DNA from: Flavobacteriia bacterium
GTDB taxonomy: Bacteria; Bacteroidota; Bacteroidia; Flavobacteriales; Weeksellaceae
NCBI GenBank assembly: GCA_015999765.1
Contig: JAECQR010000003.1
Coordinates: forward strand, 62,001 to 126,000
Length of the DNA: 64,000 nt
Direction: 5' to 3'
The translations under genes and the position numbers were made by a program. Positions 49,619-59,037 of this stretch are shown here, in pieces. The notes beneath the pieces are model-generated. The model did no database searches and was not told the origin of the DNA. It saw nothing but the letters and a program-made list of their open reading frames with translations. Numbering within the stretch: position 1 is the stretch's first letter; every line of letters begins with the position of its first letter.

Positions 49619-50725
49619 ATGTCAAATAACCTTAATTACCGACAAAACCCTAATTTCCCAAACCGCTATATTTCCCCGGAAAAATTATTTTTTTACCTGC
49701 AGCAGAATTTCAGCGATTATATTTTTGAAGTTGGGAAGTCGTATTTGGGAAAGCCCATTTATAAAATGACGTTAGGTACGGGTAATGTGAGAGTCCTGGC
49801 ATGGTCCCAAATGCATGGAAATGAGTCCAACGCTACCCACGCAATGCTGGATCTGCTGGAAATTTTTAAATTTCAGCCAGATTTAAAGGAAAAATTATTC
49901 TCCCTGATTACCCTTGATTTCATATTCATGTTAAATCCAGACGGTTCAGAAAAATGGACCCGCAGAAACGCTTTGGATATCGACATGAACAGGGATTTTC
50001 TTAAGCTATCAAGCAAAGAATTTTCAATACTGAAGAATATCGCGGAAAATGGGAATTATAGTTATGGACTCAATCTTCATGAACAGAGAACCATTTTTAC
50101 CACGGACGGCGAGCATCCGGCGACTCTTTCCTTCTTAGCACCTTCAGTAAATGCTCAAAGAGAAATTAATGAAACGCGAAAAATAGCAATGGCAGTAATT
50201 GTTAAGATTTATGAAAATTTGAAAACTGTTATTCCAAATCAGATTGCGAGATATTCCGACGAATTTTATCCTACTTCTGTGGGGGATAACTTTTCGAAGA
50301 TGGGTTTACCAACCATTCTTTTTGAAGGCGGACATTTTATCAATGATTATAACCGTATAAACACAAGAAAATACTACACACTGGCTTTGTATGAGAGTTT
50401 AAATGCAATTGCGGCATTGAAAGGGTCAACTGAAAACTGGGAAGAATACCAGAAAATTCCGGAAAACAGAGAAACGCATTACGACATTATTTACAGAAAC
50501 GTAAAACTGAATACAGATTTTGAATGTATTCTTGATATTGCGGTGCAGTACCGGGAAGAACTGCGCGAAGGTGATGACGAAATATCTTTTATCCCAATTG
50601 TGATGGAAGTAGGAGACGTGGGTATAAAAAAAGGCTGGAAAGAGATCGACTGCACCGGTAGAACCTTCCTTTCTGAACGTAAATTCCCTAAATTGGATGC
50701 CGAAGTCGATTTTACTATTGAATAA
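49619..50725 (+). CDS. M14 family zinc carboxypeptidase-like protein, cytoplasmic
   Basis: 368 residues with no signal peptide. Zinc ligands are in the HxxE motif of SQMHGNES (around residue 65) and a His in LNLHEQRTIFTT; the catalytic Glu is likely in PTILFEGGHFIND. It is therefore an M14 peptidase domain followed by a C-terminal extension of about 90 residues (FECILDIAVQYREEL) that I cannot assign. Substrates may be peptides or peptidoglycan fragments. Lack of a signal peptide argues for the cytoplasm. It is monocistronic. Confidence 0.85.
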   Translation: MSNNLNYRQNPNFPNRYISPEKLFFYLQQNFSDYIFEVGKSYLGKPIYKMTLGTGNVRVLAWSQMHGNESNATHAMLDLLEIFKFQPDLKEKLFSLITLDFIFMLNPDGSEKWTRRNALDIDMNRDFLKLSSKEFSILKNIAENGNYSYGLNLHEQRTIFTTDGEHPATLSFLAPSVNAQREINETRKIAMAVIVKIYENLKTVIPNQIARYSDEFYPTSVGDNFSKMGLPTILFEGGHFINDYNRINTRKYYTLALYESLNAIAALKGSTENWEEYQKIPENRETHYDIIYRNVKLNTDFECILDIAVQYREELREGDDEISFIPIVMEVGDVGIKKGWKEIDCTGRTFLSERKFPKLDAEVDFTIE

Positions 50726-50751
50726 AAAAACGGAGTCTTTTGGACTCTGTT
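50724..50751 (-). terminator. Terminator of the DUF4920 gene
   Basis: Stem AACAGAGTC/GACTCCGTT (minus strand, one mismatch) followed by seven T; overlaps the stop of the M14 gene. Confidence 0.65.
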
Positions 50752-50772
50752 GTATGTTTATATGGTTGTGAA

Positions 50773-51276
50773 TTAGTTAATTACTTTTATTCCGCTTGCC
50801 ATAAATCTGATTTCCTCCTGTGGCTTGGTAATGGCGTCAATTTCTGCCTGAGACTTTTTCGCGTCTTCAGCGTAGTGCTTCTGTTCATCAACAGAAATTA
50901 CTTTCGTTTCGGCATTTCCTTCAAGAATTACTGTTTTTCCTTTTAGAGCGGTAGGTACGAAGAACGCGTAGTCTTTCATTTTAACGAAAAATTTCTCGTT
51001 GTTATCTGTTTCCACTGTTAACCAGCAGCCTTTTTTGTCGCATACTTCAATTACTTTACCTTTTACCGCAACATTTTCCAGCTTTTTGCTGGATTTCAGT
51101 TTCTTCTGAAGCTTTTTAGCAGGTATCGCGTTTTTTTCCGCGGTTACAGAAGGCTGAGATCCATATACTTCACCAACTAAAGCATTTCCTGCGGGTGGAC
51201 CCACTTTTTTTTCTGTTTCCTGAGCAAACATCACTGTAGAAAATGCCAGCGTTAACAAAAAGACAATTTTTTTCAT
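50773..51276 (-). CDS. DUF4920 family exported protein
   Basis: 167 residues with a signal peptide (IVFLLTLAFSTVMFAQ). The mature part has a small OB-like beta domain: VAVKGKVIEVCDKKGCWLTVE with a CDKKGCW pair of cysteines, then KFFVKMKDYAFFVPTALKGKTVILEG. This is the DUF4920 pattern, so a periplasmic protein of unknown role; the two Cys could bind a metal or form a disulfide. It is convergent with the M14 gene and monocistronic. Confidence 0.85.
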   Translation of the reverse strand: MKKIVFLLTLAFSTVMFAQETEKKVGPPAGNALVGEVYGSQPSVTAEKNAIPAKKLQKKLKSSKKLENVAVKGKVIEVCDKKGCWLTVETDNNEKFFVKMKDYAFFVPTALKGKTVILEGNAETKVISVDEQKHYAEDAKKSQAEIDAITKPQEEIRFMASGIKVIN

Positions 51277-51463
51277 TTCTTAAATTTTTTCAAAAATAAT
51301 AAATTTTATTCATCCGAATCCCTTGAAACCAATATTTCATTCAAAAAATATAATTATCGTCAGCTAAAAATGCAAACGGTTACGGAAAATCTATATATTT
51401 ACTTTTTAAAAGGCACACGGTAAACAGGTTTTAATTTCCAAAACCTTCATCAATTAAAAATTT

Positions 51464-52873
51464 ATGCAGAAAAAACTTAAACTTTGGGACGCTACGATGC
51501 TCGTAATGGGTTCTATGATAGGCAGTGGGATATTTATAGTAAGTTCGGATATGATGCGGAATCTGGGTTCCGGTTACTGGCTGATTACCGTTTGGGTGAT
51601 TACTGCAATTATGACGATCGCTGCTGCAATTTCTTACGGCGAACTGTCAGCGATGTTTCCCAAAGCGGGCGGACAATATACCTACATTACAGAAATTTTC
51701 GGAAAGATGACCGGTTTTCTTTATGGTTGGGGACTGTTCACCGTAATTCAAACAGGAACAATTGCGGCTGTTGCTATGGCTTTTGGGAAATTTACAGCCT
51801 ATCTCATTCCGGCGCTTAATAATTCAGATCCTATTTTCCAGAGCGGAACTTTTCGGATTACCTGGGTTCAGATTTTAGCCATTGTAGTAATCCTTTTACT
51901 CACGTATATCAACACGAAAGGAGTTAAAAACGGCAAATTTCTACAGAACTTGTTCACCGCTTCCAAAATAATCGCGCTGATTGGGATCATCGTTTTCGGA
52001 TTTCTTTTCGTGAAAGATTCCCAGTGGGCTTCAAATATGAGTTTTGGCTGGAACAGTTTTCAGGATTTCGGTAAGGAAGTGGGGAATGATTTAATGCCAA
52101 CCGCCTGGAAATCCATTGGTAGCATCACGCTCTTGGGCGGAATCGCTGCTGCAATGGTAGGTTCGGTGTTTAGCTCAGTCGCTTGGGAAAACGTAACTTT
52201 CGTTTCCGGTGAAATCGAAAATCCAAAGAAGAATGTTGTAAAATCAATGGTTTTGGGAACTACCGTGGTAATGGTTTTATACATGTTGGTGAACTTTGTT
52301 TACCTTAATGCTTTAGACCGGGATGCTATTGCCTTTGCCGATAAAAACCGTCCTGCTGTGGCGGCCTTCGAAGTAATTTTCGGAAATCTTGGGACAGTAA
52401 TAATGGCGGTCTTGGTGATGATTTCTACATTTGGATGTATTAACGGATTGGTTTTGGCGGGCGCACGGGTATTCCAAACGATGGCAAAAGACGGTTTGTT
52501 TTTTAAACAGGCCATCGATAATAACAGAAACGATGTTCCGGAAAAGTCCCTCTGGATGCAGGGAATCTGGGCATCAGTACTTGCCCTTAGCGGACAATAC
52601 GGCGATTTGCTCGACATGATTTCGTTTGTAATTGTGCTGTTTTATATGATCACCGTTTTCGGAGTAATTTATTTACGAATCAAAAAACCTGGAATCGAAA
52701 GACCTTATAAAACATGGCTTTATCCGGTTACGCCTCTATTGTACCTACTGATCGGCACCGCCTTTTGCGTTTTACTGATCTGGTTTAAGCCTCAATATAC
52801 CTGGCCCGGATTTATCTTAATCCTTCTGGGCTTGCCGGTTTACTGGTTTATCAACAGAAAAAAAGCAGACTAA
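51464..52873 (+). CDS. APC family amino-acid permease
   Basis: 469 residues with 12 membrane helices. The first helix has LWDATMLVMGSMIGSGIF, whose GSMIGSGIF stretch is the unwound substrate-binding loop of APC transporters; helix 6 has SVFSSVAWENVTFVSGEIENPKKN. It is related to LAT-type heteromeric exchangers and bacterial SteT/YfnA-like permeases. The substrate cannot be read from sequence. It is monocistronic in a region rich in peptide and amino-acid genes. Confidence 0.9.
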   Translation: MQKKLKLWDATMLVMGSMIGSGIFIVSSDMMRNLGSGYWLITVWVITAIMTIAAAISYGELSAMFPKAGGQYTYITEIFGKMTGFLYGWGLFTVIQTGTIAAVAMAFGKFTAYLIPALNNSDPIFQSGTFRITWVQILAIVVILLLTYINTKGVKNGKFLQNLFTASKIIALIGIIVFGFLFVKDSQWASNMSFGWNSFQDFGKEVGNDLMPTAWKSIGSITLLGGIAAAMVGSVFSSVAWENVTFVSGEIENPKKNVVKSMVLGTTVVMVLYMLVNFVYLNALDRDAIAFADKNRPAVAAFEVIFGNLGTVIMAVLVMISTFGCINGLVLAGARVFQTMAKDGLFFKQAIDNNRNDVPEKSLWMQGIWASVLALSGQYGDLLDMISFVIVLFYMITVFGVIYLRIKKPGIERPYKTWLYPVTPLLYLLIGTAFCVLLIWFKPQYTWPGFILILLGLPVYWFINRKKAD

Positions 52874-53029
52874 CTTTTTATTTTAGGAGCAACAAGGTTT
52901 TTGCTTCTCCCAAAATCATTACCTGCTGTTCATTACAATCTTTTCAGTTGCCATCAGGGCTAGAATCTCATTCAGTTTTTCTTCAGAAGGTTTTTAATTT
53001 ATTTACCTTATTTTTAAACAAAAATAAAA

Positions 53030-53260
53030 ATGTCAGAATTAGTTCCGGTCTTCCAGTCGTCATATCTTTACGAAATCGAACTCGCAAAAACCAAGCTCGC
53101 ATCTCGCGAAATCCCCAGTTATATCAAAAACGAATACGTCAATAATATCGCAGTATTCCCGATATCACAAAACTATTTTTTGCTCGTCAACGAGCACGAT
53201 TTTGCCGAGGCAGAAAAAGTTCTCGCGGAAACGACCGGCGATATGCCGGAAGAAGATTAA
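53030..53260 (+). CDS. DUF2007 family small protein
   Basis: 76 residues, one ferredoxin-like domain: LVPVFQSSYLYEIELAKTKL, then the IPSYIKNEY and VLVNEHDFAEAEKVL segments that mark DUF2007 (a putative signal-transducing or PII-like family). Acidic C-terminal tail. No partner genes are evident; it is convergent with the T9SS protein gene. The gene is small but has a good family match and a clean start at 53030. Confidence 0.8.
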   Translation: MSELVPVFQSSYLYEIELAKTKLASREIPSYIKNEYVNNIAVFPISQNYFLLVNEHDFAEAEKVLAETTGDMPEED

Positions 53261-53278
53261 AGAGGTAATGGTTGCAAA

Positions 53279-54673
53279 TTACTTTTTAATAAGTTTTTGG
53301 CGGTAGGTGCGGTCGGCTGACCGGATTTCCAAGAAGTAAGTTCCGGTTTTCAAAGTGGAAACATCAATGCTGTTCCCCGCTGGTTTTCTACTAATTACCA
53401 GTTTTCCGTCGGTGGAGTAGACTTTGACCTCGTCTGGCTTTAGGGAAAATGTTATTTGATCAATAGCGGGATTTGGCGCAAATGGTAATCGATTAGCTAG
53501 CTGCGGTTCAAAAGTGCCAAGTATGCAGTCAGTAGTAACATTGGGTACATTTTTACTGACAAAAAATGCTTTTTCCGACTCGTCGCAACACACGTCGGTG
53601 AGTTTTGGACAGTTTACATAGCTTTCGACAAAGTTTTGTGTTCTGCCGTTCTTCGTTATCAGCTTCTCGAGATTTGCCAGTTGGTCAAACCAAAGATAAT
53701 CCAGTTTTGTTTGGCGGCTGAAGTCCAGTGTTTTGATTTTCGCTTCATTCCATACCTGCACATTTTCCAGGTTCACGTTTTGATCTACGTTCAGACTTTC
53801 CAACTTGTTGCCCGTCATCTTCAGTGAGGTGAGCGCTATCTGTTTTGAAACATCGATTTGTTGGACCTGCGAACCGTTTAACTTTAAAGACATCAGAGCA
53901 GAGTTTCCGGGCAGTTCAAGGTTGGCCAGCACTACACCATAAATCTCCAGTTCGGTTAACGCAGAGTTTAAGGACAAATCCAAAACCGTAATCGCCGTGT
54001 TTTGCAGATAAAGATTTTCCAATGCAGGATTATTCTGAAAGCTCAGCTGTGAAAGTTTGTCCTGATAGAGTCTCAAAAACTTGAACTTTGGGTTTGCCGA
54101 GAAGTCAAGCTGCACCAGATTCGGGGAGCTAAGCCATGCTTCCTCCAAATTTAAATTGCCGGAAAAGTCCGTGCTGGTGAACAATCCCGTCCAACTAACG
54201 TGTTTTAATAATGTATTAGTTTTTAAATCAATGACTTTTAGTTTGTCGACATTTGATATATAAAGCCGCTCGAGAGCAGGTACTCCGGTCAAATTTAAGC
54301 TTGAAAGCGCAAAACAATCTGATACGCCAACTTTTTTCAGAGTAGGAAGTGGTGTCAGATCGAGTGCAAGCATCACATTTGAACTGATGTTGAGTTCAGT
54401 AAGATTCGTAAAATTTTCCAGCCCACCTATTTTTTTTACCAAAGACTGCTGGATGGTCACTGTACTTATATTTTGTGCTTCGGACAGCTGGATCTCGCCG
54501 TCCGAATTGGTATCTACCTTGCACCAGAGGCCTGCCATATCCATTGCCCGGTAATTTGTTGGTGTTGCATTCAGCAGATAAGATTTAAGTTCAATATCAT
54601 CAAAGTTGACATTCTGGGCGCTGAAGAAAATGGATGTAAGTAAGACAAGTACAGAGGTAAATTTTTTAATCAT
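53279..54673 (-). CDS. Leucine-rich-repeat protein with T9SS sorting tail
   Basis: 464 residues: signal peptide (VLVLLTSIFFSAQ), an EF-hand-like turn KVDTNSDGEIQLSEA (about residues 52-66), then about 14 short Leu/Asn-rich repeats of roughly 21 residues (LTELNISSNVMLALDL, ALENLYLQNTAITVLDL, ALTELEIYGVVLANLEL), and a C-terminal type IX secretion domain (FAPNPAIDQITFSL to LKTGTYFLEIRSADRTY, last 75 residues). It is exported across the outer membrane and cell-surface attached or released. Ligand unknown. Confidence 0.85.
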   Translation of the reverse strand: MIKKFTSVLVLLTSIFFSAQNVNFDDIELKSYLLNATPTNYRAMDMAGLWCKVDTNSDGEIQLSEAQNISTVTIQQSLVKKIGGLENFTNLTELNISSNVMLALDLTPLPTLKKVGVSDCFALSSLNLTGVPALERLYISNVDKLKVIDLKTNTLLKHVSWTGLFTSTDFSGNLNLEEAWLSSPNLVQLDFSANPKFKFLRLYQDKLSQLSFQNNPALENLYLQNTAITVLDLSLNSALTELEIYGVVLANLELPGNSALMSLKLNGSQVQQIDVSKQIALTSLKMTGNKLESLNVDQNVNLENVQVWNEAKIKTLDFSRQTKLDYLWFDQLANLEKLITKNGRTQNFVESYVNCPKLTDVCCDESEKAFFVSKNVPNVTTDCILGTFEPQLANRLPFAPNPAIDQITFSLKPDEVKVYSTDGKLVISRKPAGNSIDVSTLKTGTYFLEIRSADRTYRQKLIKK

Positions 54674-54763
54674 CTAATTTTTATTGTTGCCCGTAAATAT
54701 AAAATCTTTAATTTAAATTTCGCTATATTATATTACCTTTACACCTCAAAAAATTGCTGTAAA

Positions 54764-55600
54764 ATGATCGACTGGAAAACCGTAAAAGAATACGAAGATA
54801 TTACCTACCAGAAATGTGGTGCAGTTGCAAGAATTGCTTTCAACAGACCCGAAGTCCGCAACGCATTCCGTCCCAAAACTACCTCCGAATTGTATGATGC
54901 TTTTTATCATGTTTCGGAAGATGCATCGGTTGGCGTCGTTCTGCTCACCGGCGAAGGCCCGAGCCCGAAAGACGGCGGACACGCATTTTGCAGCGGCGGC
55001 GACCAAAAAGCACGGGGCGAACAGGGATATGTAGGTGATGACGGACGTCACCGTCTGAATATTCTTGAAGTTCAACGTTTAATACGTTTCATGCCGAAAG
55101 TTGTTATTGCGGTGGTAAACGGTTGGGCAGTTGGCGGCGGACATTCATTACACGTTGTTTGCGACCTTACTTTAGCCAGTGAAGAACACGCAATCTTTAA
55201 ACAGACCGACGCCGATGTTACCAGTTTTGATGGCGGTTACGGCTCAGCCTATTTGGCGAAAATGGTCGGCCAGAAAAAAGCCCGTGAAATTTTCTTTTTA
55301 GGAAGAAATTATTCTGCCAGAGAGGCGGAAGCAATGGGAATGGTAAACGCGGTAATCCCACACGCTGAACTTGAAGAAACTTCTTATCAGTGGGCGCAGG
55401 AGATTTTAGGAAAATCACCAATGTCAATCCGTATGTTAAAATTCGCAATGAATCTTACCGATGATGGTATGGTTGGCCAGCAGGTTTTTGCCGGTGAAGC
55501 TACGCGTTTAGCTTACATGACGGAGGAAGCCAAAGAAGGCAGAAACGCATTCCTCGAAAAAAGGAAGCCCGATTTCGGAGAAAATAAATGGATTTCTTAA
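54764..55600 (+). CDS. menB: 1,4-dihydroxy-2-naphthoyl-CoA synthase
   Basis: 278 residues of the crotonase fold. Signatures: FCSGGDQKARGEQGYVGDDG (CoA/oxyanion loop), AVVNGWAVGGGHSLHVVCD and FDGGYGSAYLAKMVGQKKAREIFF, with catalytic Tyr and Asp in this region. It closes the second ring of the menaquinone naphthoquinone. It is the first of a menB-menA-hydrolase run with short gaps (36 and 12 nt). Confidence 0.97.
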   Translation: MIDWKTVKEYEDITYQKCGAVARIAFNRPEVRNAFRPKTTSELYDAFYHVSEDASVGVVLLTGEGPSPKDGGHAFCSGGDQKARGEQGYVGDDGRHRLNILEVQRLIRFMPKVVIAVVNGWAVGGGHSLHVVCDLTLASEEHAIFKQTDADVTSFDGGYGSAYLAKMVGQKKAREIFFLGRNYSAREAEAMGMVNAVIPHAELEETSYQWAQEILGKSPMSIRMLKFAMNLTDDGMVGQQVFAGEATRLAYMTEEAKEGRNAFLEKRKPDFGENKWIS

Positions 55601-55636
55601 TTGGTTAATTAACCACCAACCACAACCACCAACTAA

Positions 55637-56569
55637 ATGACAGATTGGATACAAGCCGCAAGATTGCGCACTTTGCCGCTTTCGATGAGCGGAATTATAA
55701 TGGGTTCCTTCATCGCAAGATGGCGGATTCTCGAAAACGGCGGTACCTGGGACTGGCAGATTTTTGCCATGGCACTTTTGGTTACGCTGCTTTACCAGAT
55801 TCTCTCCAATTTTGCCAATGATTATGGAGACGGAATTAAAGGCACAGATAAACTCAGAATAAACGAAGCCGAGCAGCGGGCAGTTGCTTCCGGGAGAATT
55901 ACCGCAAACCAAATGAAGAATGCTGTGATTTTATTCGCAGTACTTTCCTTGATTGCCACAGTTGCTCTTTTATATCTGGCTTTTTTCAGGGAAAATTTAA
56001 TGAACGAATTCTACACTTTTGTAGGATTGGGCATTGCCTGTATTTTGGCAGCGATAGGGTATACGGTGGGCAAAAAACCTTATGGATACTTAGGATTAGG
56101 TGATATTTTTGTGTTTGTTTTCTTTGGTTTGGTTTCGGTTTGTGGAAGTTATTTCCTCTTCACGAAAACTTTCCATTGGGACCTGCTTTTGCCCGCAACA
56201 ACAATCGGAATGCTGAGCGCCGCTGTACTTAATCTCAACAATATGCGCGATATTGAAAGCGATGCACTCAGCGGAAAGAAAACCTTGGCCTTGCGAATGG
56301 GTTACCGATATGCAATGGTTTACGAAATCGTTCTACTGCAGCTTCCTTTGATTCTAATGCTGGTCTTTATGATGATGAACGGCCTGCATGAAAAAGGAAA
56401 CTATTATGCATTTATTTTCTTTATCCTCGTATTTCCGATGACCGCGCTGAGAAGAAAAATCATGCAGACCAAAGAACCGAAAGAACTCGATCCTTATTTG
56501 AAGCAAGTTGGGATTTTTACGCTTATTATAAGTGTTTTGGTAGCTTTCGGCCTGAATTATTTTAATTAA
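55637..56569 (+). CDS. menA: 1,4-dihydroxy-2-naphthoate polyprenyltransferase
   Basis: 310 residues with about nine membrane helices of the UbiA superfamily. The two Asp-rich motifs are NFANDYGDGIKGTD (near residue 60) and NMRDIESDALSGKKTLALRMG (near 200). It joins the isoprenoid tail to DHNA to form demethylmenaquinone in the inner membrane. It follows menB and is transcribed with it. Confidence 0.95.
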   Translation: MTDWIQAARLRTLPLSMSGIIMGSFIARWRILENGGTWDWQIFAMALLVTLLYQILSNFANDYGDGIKGTDKLRINEAEQRAVASGRITANQMKNAVILFAVLSLIATVALLYLAFFRENLMNEFYTFVGLGIACILAAIGYTVGKKPYGYLGLGDIFVFVFFGLVSVCGSYFLFTKTFHWDLLLPATTIGMLSAAVLNLNNMRDIESDALSGKKTLALRMGYRYAMVYEIVLLQLPLILMLVFMMMNGLHEKGNYYAFIFFILVFPMTALRRKIMQTKEPKELDPYLKQVGIFTLIISVLVAFGLNYFN

Positions 56570-56581
56570 AAATAGTAATCA

Positions 56582-57262
56582 ATGAAAATTCAATTCCTCG
56601 GACAAAACTGTTTTTTGTTTACTTATAACGGTAAAAATATTCTAAGCGACCCTTTTTATAATTTCCAGAAAGCAAAATCAGGATTTGATATTGCAGCGCA
56701 AAAAATTGATTATGTGTTGATTACGCATGCACACGGCGACCATACAGCGGATGTGAAAGAAGTTTTACACCATCATCCTGAAGCTCAAATTATTGCCCAA
56801 CCAGAAATATGTGGATATTTCAGCCATCCGAATTCTGTTGACATCAACTTCGGCGGATCTGCCAAGTTTGATGATCTGAAAATTTCCATGGTTCCTGCGT
56901 CGCATACGTCCAGTTTTCCGGACGGAACTTATGGTGGAGAACCTTGCGGATATATTTTCAGGTTTCCGGGAAAAAACATCTATTTTGCCGGTGATACAGG
57001 CGTAATGGCTGATATGGCGCTGTTTCCACAATTATTCGGAAATATTAATCTTGCGATTCTGCCGGTAGGTTCGCATTATACGATGTGTGCAAGAAAAGCA
57101 AGTTTTGCAGCTGCAGAACTTTTAAAAACGAAGAAAGTAATCGGCTGCCATTTTGATACATTTCCGCCCATTTCAATAAATCACGATGAAGCTTTGAAAA
57201 TTTTTGAAGAAAAAGGGGTAGAGTTGGTATTGCCTAAGTTGGGAGAAACCTTTGAAATTTAG
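56582..57262 (+). CDS. UPF0173 metal-dependent hydrolase (MBL fold)
   Basis: 226 residues of the metallo-beta-lactamase fold: MKIQFLGQNCFLF start, THAHGDHTAD metal motif (about 48-57), GGEPCGYIF, YFAGDTGVMADM and HFDTFPPI. This is the UPF0173 family, whose substrate is not firmly known. The 12-nt gap to menA suggests a role in quinone metabolism or a simple convenience of position; there is no proof. Confidence 0.88.
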   Translation: MKIQFLGQNCFLFTYNGKNILSDPFYNFQKAKSGFDIAAQKIDYVLITHAHGDHTADVKEVLHHHPEAQIIAQPEICGYFSHPNSVDINFGGSAKFDDLKISMVPASHTSSFPDGTYGGEPCGYIFRFPGKNIYFAGDTGVMADMALFPQLFGNINLAILPVGSHYTMCARKASFAAAELLKTKKVIGCHFDTFPPISINHDEALKIFEEKGVELVLPKLGETFEI

Positions 57263-57274
57263 GCATAAAAAAAT

Positions 57275-57367
57275 GGCAAGCGATCTACATCACACCGCTA
57301 CAACCGTTTACCTTTGCTGCGTTCCCACCCTGGAGGATTCACAGGAGCTGGTTGTGTAGGACTTGCC
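57275..57367 (-). ncRNA. ffs: Signal recognition particle RNA (small, 4.5S type)
   Basis: About 93 nt on the minus strand. The ends pair (GGCAAG...CTTGCC), and the tip carries the conserved domain IV loops: minus-strand GTGAATCCTCCAGGGTGGGA and GGAACGCAGCAAAGG, the Ffh binding symmetric and asymmetric loops. It guides ribosomes to the membrane with Ffh and FtsY. A promoter lies directly upstream, and the T run at 57268-57274 after the closing stem acts as terminator. Confidence 0.85.
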
Positions 57368-57371
57368 GGTG

Positions 57372-57401
57372 CAAAGATAGGGCTTTAAATTAAAATTCAA
57401 A
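57372..57401 (-). promoter_or_regulatory. Promoter of the SRP RNA
   Basis: Minus strand TTTG (57398-57401), 18-nt spacer and TATCTTTG (57372-57379), 4 nt before the RNA 5' end by my fold. A near-perfect consensus. Confidence 0.65.
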
Positions 57402-57440
57402 ATTCAAAATAAAAAAAAATCAAAATTTATAAAATCTCTT

Positions 57441-58019
57441 ATGGCTAAAAATGTTTATGCAGTTGGTTTTGTGCTGTTTATCGTAACAATGGTTCTTTTC
57501 TTTGCAATGTATTTTTTTGGGATGAATGTTGATTATTTCAACAATTCGGTACTTTTAAATGCATTTCTGCTTCCTGCAGTATACGTTGCAGGCGCATATA
57601 TATCTGTAAACTCGGCAAAAAAAATGGGCGAGCCAATGGGTTTTCAGGCGGTTTTTGGGAGATCTTTCAAGCCAATGTTTGTAGGCGGGTTTCTTTCCAT
57701 TCTTACCATGTTTCTGTTCCTGAATTTTGTGGATAAAGGCGCGAAGGATTTGCTTAATTTCCAGTATATAGAAAGGCAGAAAACCGAATTGACTAACGAG
57801 TATGAAAAGGCTAAAAGTACGATGGTTAAAGATGAAGAAAAAGCGGAACTCGAGAAAAATTACCAAAACCGATTAAAAAGTTTCTCCCCGGAAATGATTA
57901 AAGATAAAGACATGTTCTCTTTCCGTCAGTTCACGTATTATTTCGGAGCGATAATGGTTTTTTACGTAATTTTGTCTGTGTTTTTTGCGAGCTTCTTTAG
58001 AAGTAGATTAGAAGAGTAA
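57441..58019 (+). CDS. DUF4199 family membrane protein
   Basis: 192 residues with four hydrophobic segments: two near the start, one around residue 80 and one at the end; between the last two is a charged, coiled-coil-like stretch (ERQKTELTNEYEKAKSTMVKDEEKAE, shown in part TNEYEKAKSTMVKDEEK). That layout is DUF4199, a Bacteroidetes inner-membrane family of unknown function, regularly placed beside a glycosyltransferase as here (61-nt gap). Confidence 0.85.
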   Translation: MAKNVYAVGFVLFIVTMVLFFAMYFFGMNVDYFNNSVLLNAFLLPAVYVAGAYISVNSAKKMGEPMGFQAVFGRSFKPMFVGGFLSILTMFLFLNFVDKGAKDLLNFQYIERQKTELTNEYEKAKSTMVKDEEKAELEKNYQNRLKSFSPEMIKDKDMFSFRQFTYYFGAIMVFYVILSVFFASFFRSRLEE

Positions 58020-58080
58020 ATGGTTGTTTTTCAGTGCTTTAAACATGAAAAATATTAGCTAAAAATTTCAACGATATTAA

Positions 58081-59031
58081 ATGAATTTATCCATCATAAT
58101 ACCTCTTCTCAATGAAGAAGATTCCCTTGAAGAATTATTTTCAAGAATTCACAACGTGTGTACGACCTCAAACCTTTCTTATGAAATCTGGTTTGTAGAC
58201 GACGGTAGCACCGATCTTTCGTGGAGCATCATCGAAAATATGAAAGTCCAGTTTCCCCAGATTCATGGGATAAAATTTTCCAGAAATTACGGTAAGTCAC
58301 AGGCATTGCACGCAGCTTTCGAAAAAGCACAAGGCGAAGTCGTAATCACGATGGATGCTGACTTACAGGACTTTCCGGAAGAAATTCCTGATTTATACAA
58401 AATGGTGAAAGAAGAGGATTACGATATTGTTTCGGGCTGGAAAAAGAAGCGTTTCGACAATGTGATAACCAAAAATCTTCCCTCAAAACTCTTCAACGTT
58501 GCTGCCAGAAAAGTTTCCGGAGTCGAACTTCACGATTTCAATTGTGGTCTTAAAGCCTATAAAAAACAGGTCGTAAAATCTATCGACGTTTATGGCGATA
58601 TGCACCGGTACATTCCGGTTTTGGCTGCCAATGCCGGTTTCCGGAGAATTACCGAGAAAGAAGTACAGCATCAGGCAAGACCCTATGGAACTTCTAAATT
58701 CGGTACAGAACGTTTTGTACGTGGATTTCTTGATTTAATTACGCTTTGGTTTGTAAGCCGATTTGGCGGAAGACCGATGCACTTTTTCGGTGCGGTTGGC
58801 ACACTCATGTTTATTGTGGGATTTTTATCTGCGTTCTGGCTCGGAATTTCAAAATTAATCGATGTTTCCAGAGGAATTTATGGGCATTTACTTACCAATA
58901 ATGCCTGGTTTTTTATTGCATTAACGATGATGATTCTCGGGACACTTTTGTTCATCGCAGGATTTTTGGGCGAAATGATTATTAGAACCAACCGAGAACA
59001 CAAAAATTATAATATCGACGAAGTAATTTAA
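58081..59031 (+). CDS. Family 2 glycosyltransferase with two membrane helices
   Basis: 316 residues. The GT2 domain begins LSIIIPLLNEEDSLEELF, with WFVDDGSTDLSW (nucleotide Asp), TMDADLQDFPEEIP (DxD-like) and DFNCGLKAYKK, and ends in two C-terminal membrane helices (about 230-300). This is the dolichol-phosphate mannose synthase/GtrB plan, which transfers a sugar to a polyprenyl phosphate at the inner membrane. The sugar cannot be told. Together with the phosphosugar mutase and KdsB downstream it fits envelope glycan work. Confidence 0.92.
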   Translation: MNLSIIIPLLNEEDSLEELFSRIHNVCTTSNLSYEIWFVDDGSTDLSWSIIENMKVQFPQIHGIKFSRNYGKSQALHAAFEKAQGEVVITMDADLQDFPEEIPDLYKMVKEEDYDIVSGWKKKRFDNVITKNLPSKLFNVAARKVSGVELHDFNCGLKAYKKQVVKSIDVYGDMHRYIPVLAANAGFRRITEKEVQHQARPYGTSKFGTERFVRGFLDLITLWFVSRFGGRPMHFFGAVGTLMFIVGFLSAFWLGISKLIDVSRGIYGHLLTNNAWFFIALTMMILGTLLFIAGFLGEMIIRTNREHKNYNIDEVI

Positions 59032-59037
59032 TCAAAA

